A stretch of DNA of 5,907 nucleotides from an uncultured Lachnospiraceae bacterium (lineage in GTDB: Bacteria; Bacillota; Clostridia; Lachnospirales; Lachnospiraceae), in contig CAKRJK010000106.1 in NCBI GenBank assembly GCA_934351705.1, positions 1-5,907 on the forward strand, in the 5' to 3' direction. The translations under genes and the position numbers were made by a program. Shown here piece by piece: positions 5,654-5,907 of this stretch (positions are counted from its first letter, which is position 1; every line of letters begins with the position of its first letter). Under the pieces are notes generated by a model, which was not told the origin of the DNA, ran no database searches, and was given only the letters and a program-made list of their open reading frames with translations.

Positions 5654-5907
5654 CTATGCGGTAATCTCTTTCTTTTTGATTGCACAAACAACTGTGAAAA
5701 CAGCCGCCGTTACTGCCAGAATTACCATTGCCGCCATCTGCAGTTCATACTCGTGGTAAGTACGGGTAACTCCATGTACGTTGGCTGCGATTGCTGCCAC
5801 CAATGCGATTGCCACAATCGCAAGAGCACGTTTGTTAAACCATACAACCGCCGCTCCGATCAATGCAATCAACGCCGCTGCCATTGCAATTCCGAGATAG
5901 GTTGCTC
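5654..5907 (-). CDS. Unrecognised alanine-rich membrane protein, C-terminal part only
   Basis: The frame is open from the right edge to a TAG at 5656-5654, giving 83 visible residues. I do not recognise the family. Three hydrophobic segments are visible: from the edge (ATYLGIAMAAALIALIGAAV...) to a break at NKR; then ALAIVAIALVAAIAANVHGV; then, after a polar loop TRTYHEYELQ, MAAMVILAVTAAVFTVVCAI. The protein ends in KKKEITA, a basic tail that would sit in the cytoplasm by the positive-inside rule. An ATG at 5884 lies within the first hydrophobic segment and has no ribosome binding site before it, so the true start is probably outside the window. A strong terminator follows, so this gene is a separate transcription unit from the yloC array. 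The gene itself is likely real given its stop-terminator spacing and typical membrane topology; its function is unknown. Confidence 0.75.
   Translation of the reverse strand, partial: ATYLGIAMAAALIALIGAAVVWFNKRALAIVAIALVAAIAANVHGVTRTYHEYELQMAAMVILAVTAAVFTVVCAIKKKEITA

Noticed and set aside
5491..5691. Longer yloC frame reaching upstream, including an ATG at 5553
   Set aside because: This stretch contains the terminator, the promoter and the leader. The ATG at 5553 would sit only a few bases from the transcription start with no ribosome binding site, whereas AGGAGG precedes 5490.

Overview
The window reads as a stretch of ordinary chromosome from a low-to-mid GC Gram-positive anaerobe, most likely a member of the Clostridia and probably Lachnospiraceae. 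The basis is the gene order yloC-gmk-rpoZ-rimO-pgsA-cinA(C)-rsmD-coaD, strong AGGAGG ribosome binding sites, a consensus sigma-A promoter, and protein details typical of that group (for example the HPSYADLMKVVNS start of omega). The family assignment is an inference from remembered gene order and protein style, not a database result. All genes lie on the minus strand, so transcription runs from high to low coordinates. I see no RNA gene, mobile element, CRISPR array or foreign-looking block, and no gene-free stretch longer than 300 bases.

Layout in the direction of transcription. At the right edge (5907-5654) is the C-terminal part of an unrecognised, alanine-rich membrane protein. It is followed by a strong intrinsic terminator (5635-5592). 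The T-tract of that terminator runs directly into the -35 box of a near-perfect promoter (TTGACG, 17 bp, TATAAT; 5591-5563). This promoter should drive the whole remaining array: yloC (5490-4612), gmk (4595-3954), rpoZ (3950-3660), a terminator-like stem-loop, rimO (3603-2281), pgsA (2284-1742), a stand-alone CinA C-terminal domain gene (1742-1251), rsmD (1254-691), coaD (685-200), and the start of a conserved-looking small protein (189 to the left edge).

The array is very compact: two ATGA overlaps, one TAATG junction, and several ribosome binding sites inside the 3' end of the preceding gene. The one sizeable gap (56 bases, rpoZ to rimO) holds a stem-loop, which may set the ratio of the promoter-proximal to the distal genes. 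The genes are housekeeping functions linked by growth rather than by one pathway: RNA turnover (YloC), GDP supply (Gmk), RNA polymerase assembly (omega), modification of ribosomal protein S12 (RimO), phosphatidylglycerol synthesis (PgsA), pyridine nucleotide salvage (CinA-C/PncC), 16S rRNA methylation (RsmD) and coenzyme A synthesis (CoaD).

I found no convincing new biological system. The points worth a second look are the rpoZ-rimO stem-loop, the absence of remA between yloC and gmk, the CinA lacking its N-terminal domain, and the two incomplete genes of unknown function at the window edges.
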